Shown here piece by piece: positions 5,612 to 6,099 of a DNA stretch of 6,099 nucleotides (positions are counted from its first letter, which is position 1; the number at the start of each line of letters is the position of its first letter). The notes beneath the pieces are model-generated. The model was given only the letters and a program-made list of their open reading frames with translations, did no database searches and was not told the origin of the DNA. The stretch covers positions 1 to 6,099 of the forward strand of contig JAEYWW010000071.1 in NCBI GenBank assembly GCA_023428805.1. Reading direction: 5' to 3'. The DNA comes from Armatimonadota bacterium. GTDB taxonomy: Bacteria > Armatimonadota > Fimbriimonadia > Fimbriimonadales > Fimbriimonadaceae. Both the position numbers and the translations under genes were made by a program.

Positions 5612-6099
5612 ATGGCGGCGACTTGGGACAACTTGGGAGGCTCCGCGGACGATCTCGCTCTGCGGCGCGATCCCGAGGCCCTGGTCGCCGACTACCTCGC
5701 GACACGCAGCAACGATCTCAAGGACATGGTGATCCTTGAGTTCGCTCCGACTGTGGAGAGGATCGCCCGCCGATACGCGATCAATGAGCCAGTCGATGAC
5801 TTGATTCAGGTCGGCTACATCGGCCTCCTGAATGCCCTGAGCAAATTTGATCCCAATGCAGGCGTCAGATTCACAACCTACGCGACGCACCTGGTGACGG
5901 GAGAGATCAAGCACTACCTGCGAGATCGTTCGCAGACGATCCGCCAGCCGGCATGGCTTCAGGAAGTCCGGCACAAAATCCGCAAGGCTGTCACCCAGTT
6001 GCAGGCTTCCAACGGCGCGCTTCCGACCGCTCATCAGATCGCCCATGCGACGGGCCTTCCCATGTCGCAGGTCGAAGACATTCTCGCCCAGCAGGACAT
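5612..6099 (+). CDS. RNA polymerase sigma-70 family factor, SigB/SigF/FliA-like, 3' end cut by window edge
   Basis: An alternative sigma factor that directs RNA polymerase to a specific promoter set. 162 codons are visible. After a short N-terminal segment without region 1.1, region 2 spans about residues 36-108: the core-binding motif DLIQVGYIGLLNAL (63-76), then FDPNAGVRFTTYATHLVTGEIKHYLRD (79-105 in full) covering melting and -10 recognition. Region 3 follows (about 111-160), including an HTH-like ALPTAHQIAHATGLPMSQVEDIL segment. Region 4 (-35 recognition) lies beyond the edge. The pattern GEIKxYLRD marks a group 3 factor of the stress/sporulation/flagellar type rather than an ECF or housekeeping factor. 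The position usually PR after region 2.4 reads QPAW (112-115). The start at 5612 is chosen from AAGGAG spacing; an ATG at 5606 would add only two residues. It sits 13 nt after the PilC-like gene, so co-expression is likely. No anti-sigma partner is visible. Confidence 0.93.
   Translation, partial: MAATWDNLGGSADDLALRRDPEALVADYLATRSNDLKDMVILEFAPTVERIARRYAINEPVDDLIQVGYIGLLNALSKFDPNAGVRFTTYATHLVTGEIKHYLRDRSQTIRQPAWLQEVRHKIRKAVTQLQASNGALPTAHQIAHATGLPMSQVEDILAQQD

Overview
The window is about 60% GC and comes from a bacterial chromosome. It is densely coded, with short gaps, 4-nt gene overlaps and recognisable purine-rich ribosome binding sites. I see no phage, transposon, CRISPR or RNA-gene signal. 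A type IV pilus/type II secretion F protein followed by a SigB/SigF-like alternative sigma factor, together with an aerobic branched-chain amino acid catabolic set, suggests a free-living bacterium from a less-studied diderm or environmental phylum. Armatimonadota would fit, but this is a guess and the sequence does not prove it.

Left block (1-3167, minus strand). Four genes are read right to left: a lipoyl-bearing 2-oxoacid dehydrogenase E2 acyltransferase (1980-3167), a PuuD-like class I glutamine amidotransferase (1273-1983), a stand-alone biotin carboxyl carrier protein (839-1276) and 3-hydroxy-3-methylglutaryl-CoA lyase (1-842, 3' end beyond the window). Each downstream gene starts inside the stop of the one before it (GTGA, ATGA, ATGA). 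This is strong evidence for one translationally coupled operon. Three of the four products fit leucine breakdown: branched-chain 2-oxoacid dehydrogenase E2, the biotin carrier of methylcrotonoyl-CoA carboxylase, and HMG-CoA lyase, which ends the pathway as acetoacetate plus acetyl-CoA. The amidotransferase is the member that does not fit.

Middle (3168-4296). A 94-bp divergent spacer separates the operon from a plus-strand thioredoxin with a WCGPC active site (3262-3612). An AT-rich gap of about 39% GC follows. It holds a tandem imperfect repeat and a possible sigma-70 promoter. Next is an unrecognised soluble protein of about 184 residues (3742-4296).

Right block (4297-6099, plus strand). 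A 10-bp perfect inverted repeat lies just upstream of a full-length GspF/PilC-family inner-membrane protein (4396-5598). Only 13 nt after that gene, a sigma-70 family factor of the SigB/SigF/FliA type begins (5612, running off the right edge). These two genes are probably co-transcribed.

The most useful leads are the amidotransferase embedded in a leucine-type operon, the Asp-to-Asn change in the E2 catalytic HxxxDG motif, the dyad before the pilus gene, the PilC-sigma pairing, and the unrecognised middle gene. I do not see a clearly new multi-gene system.
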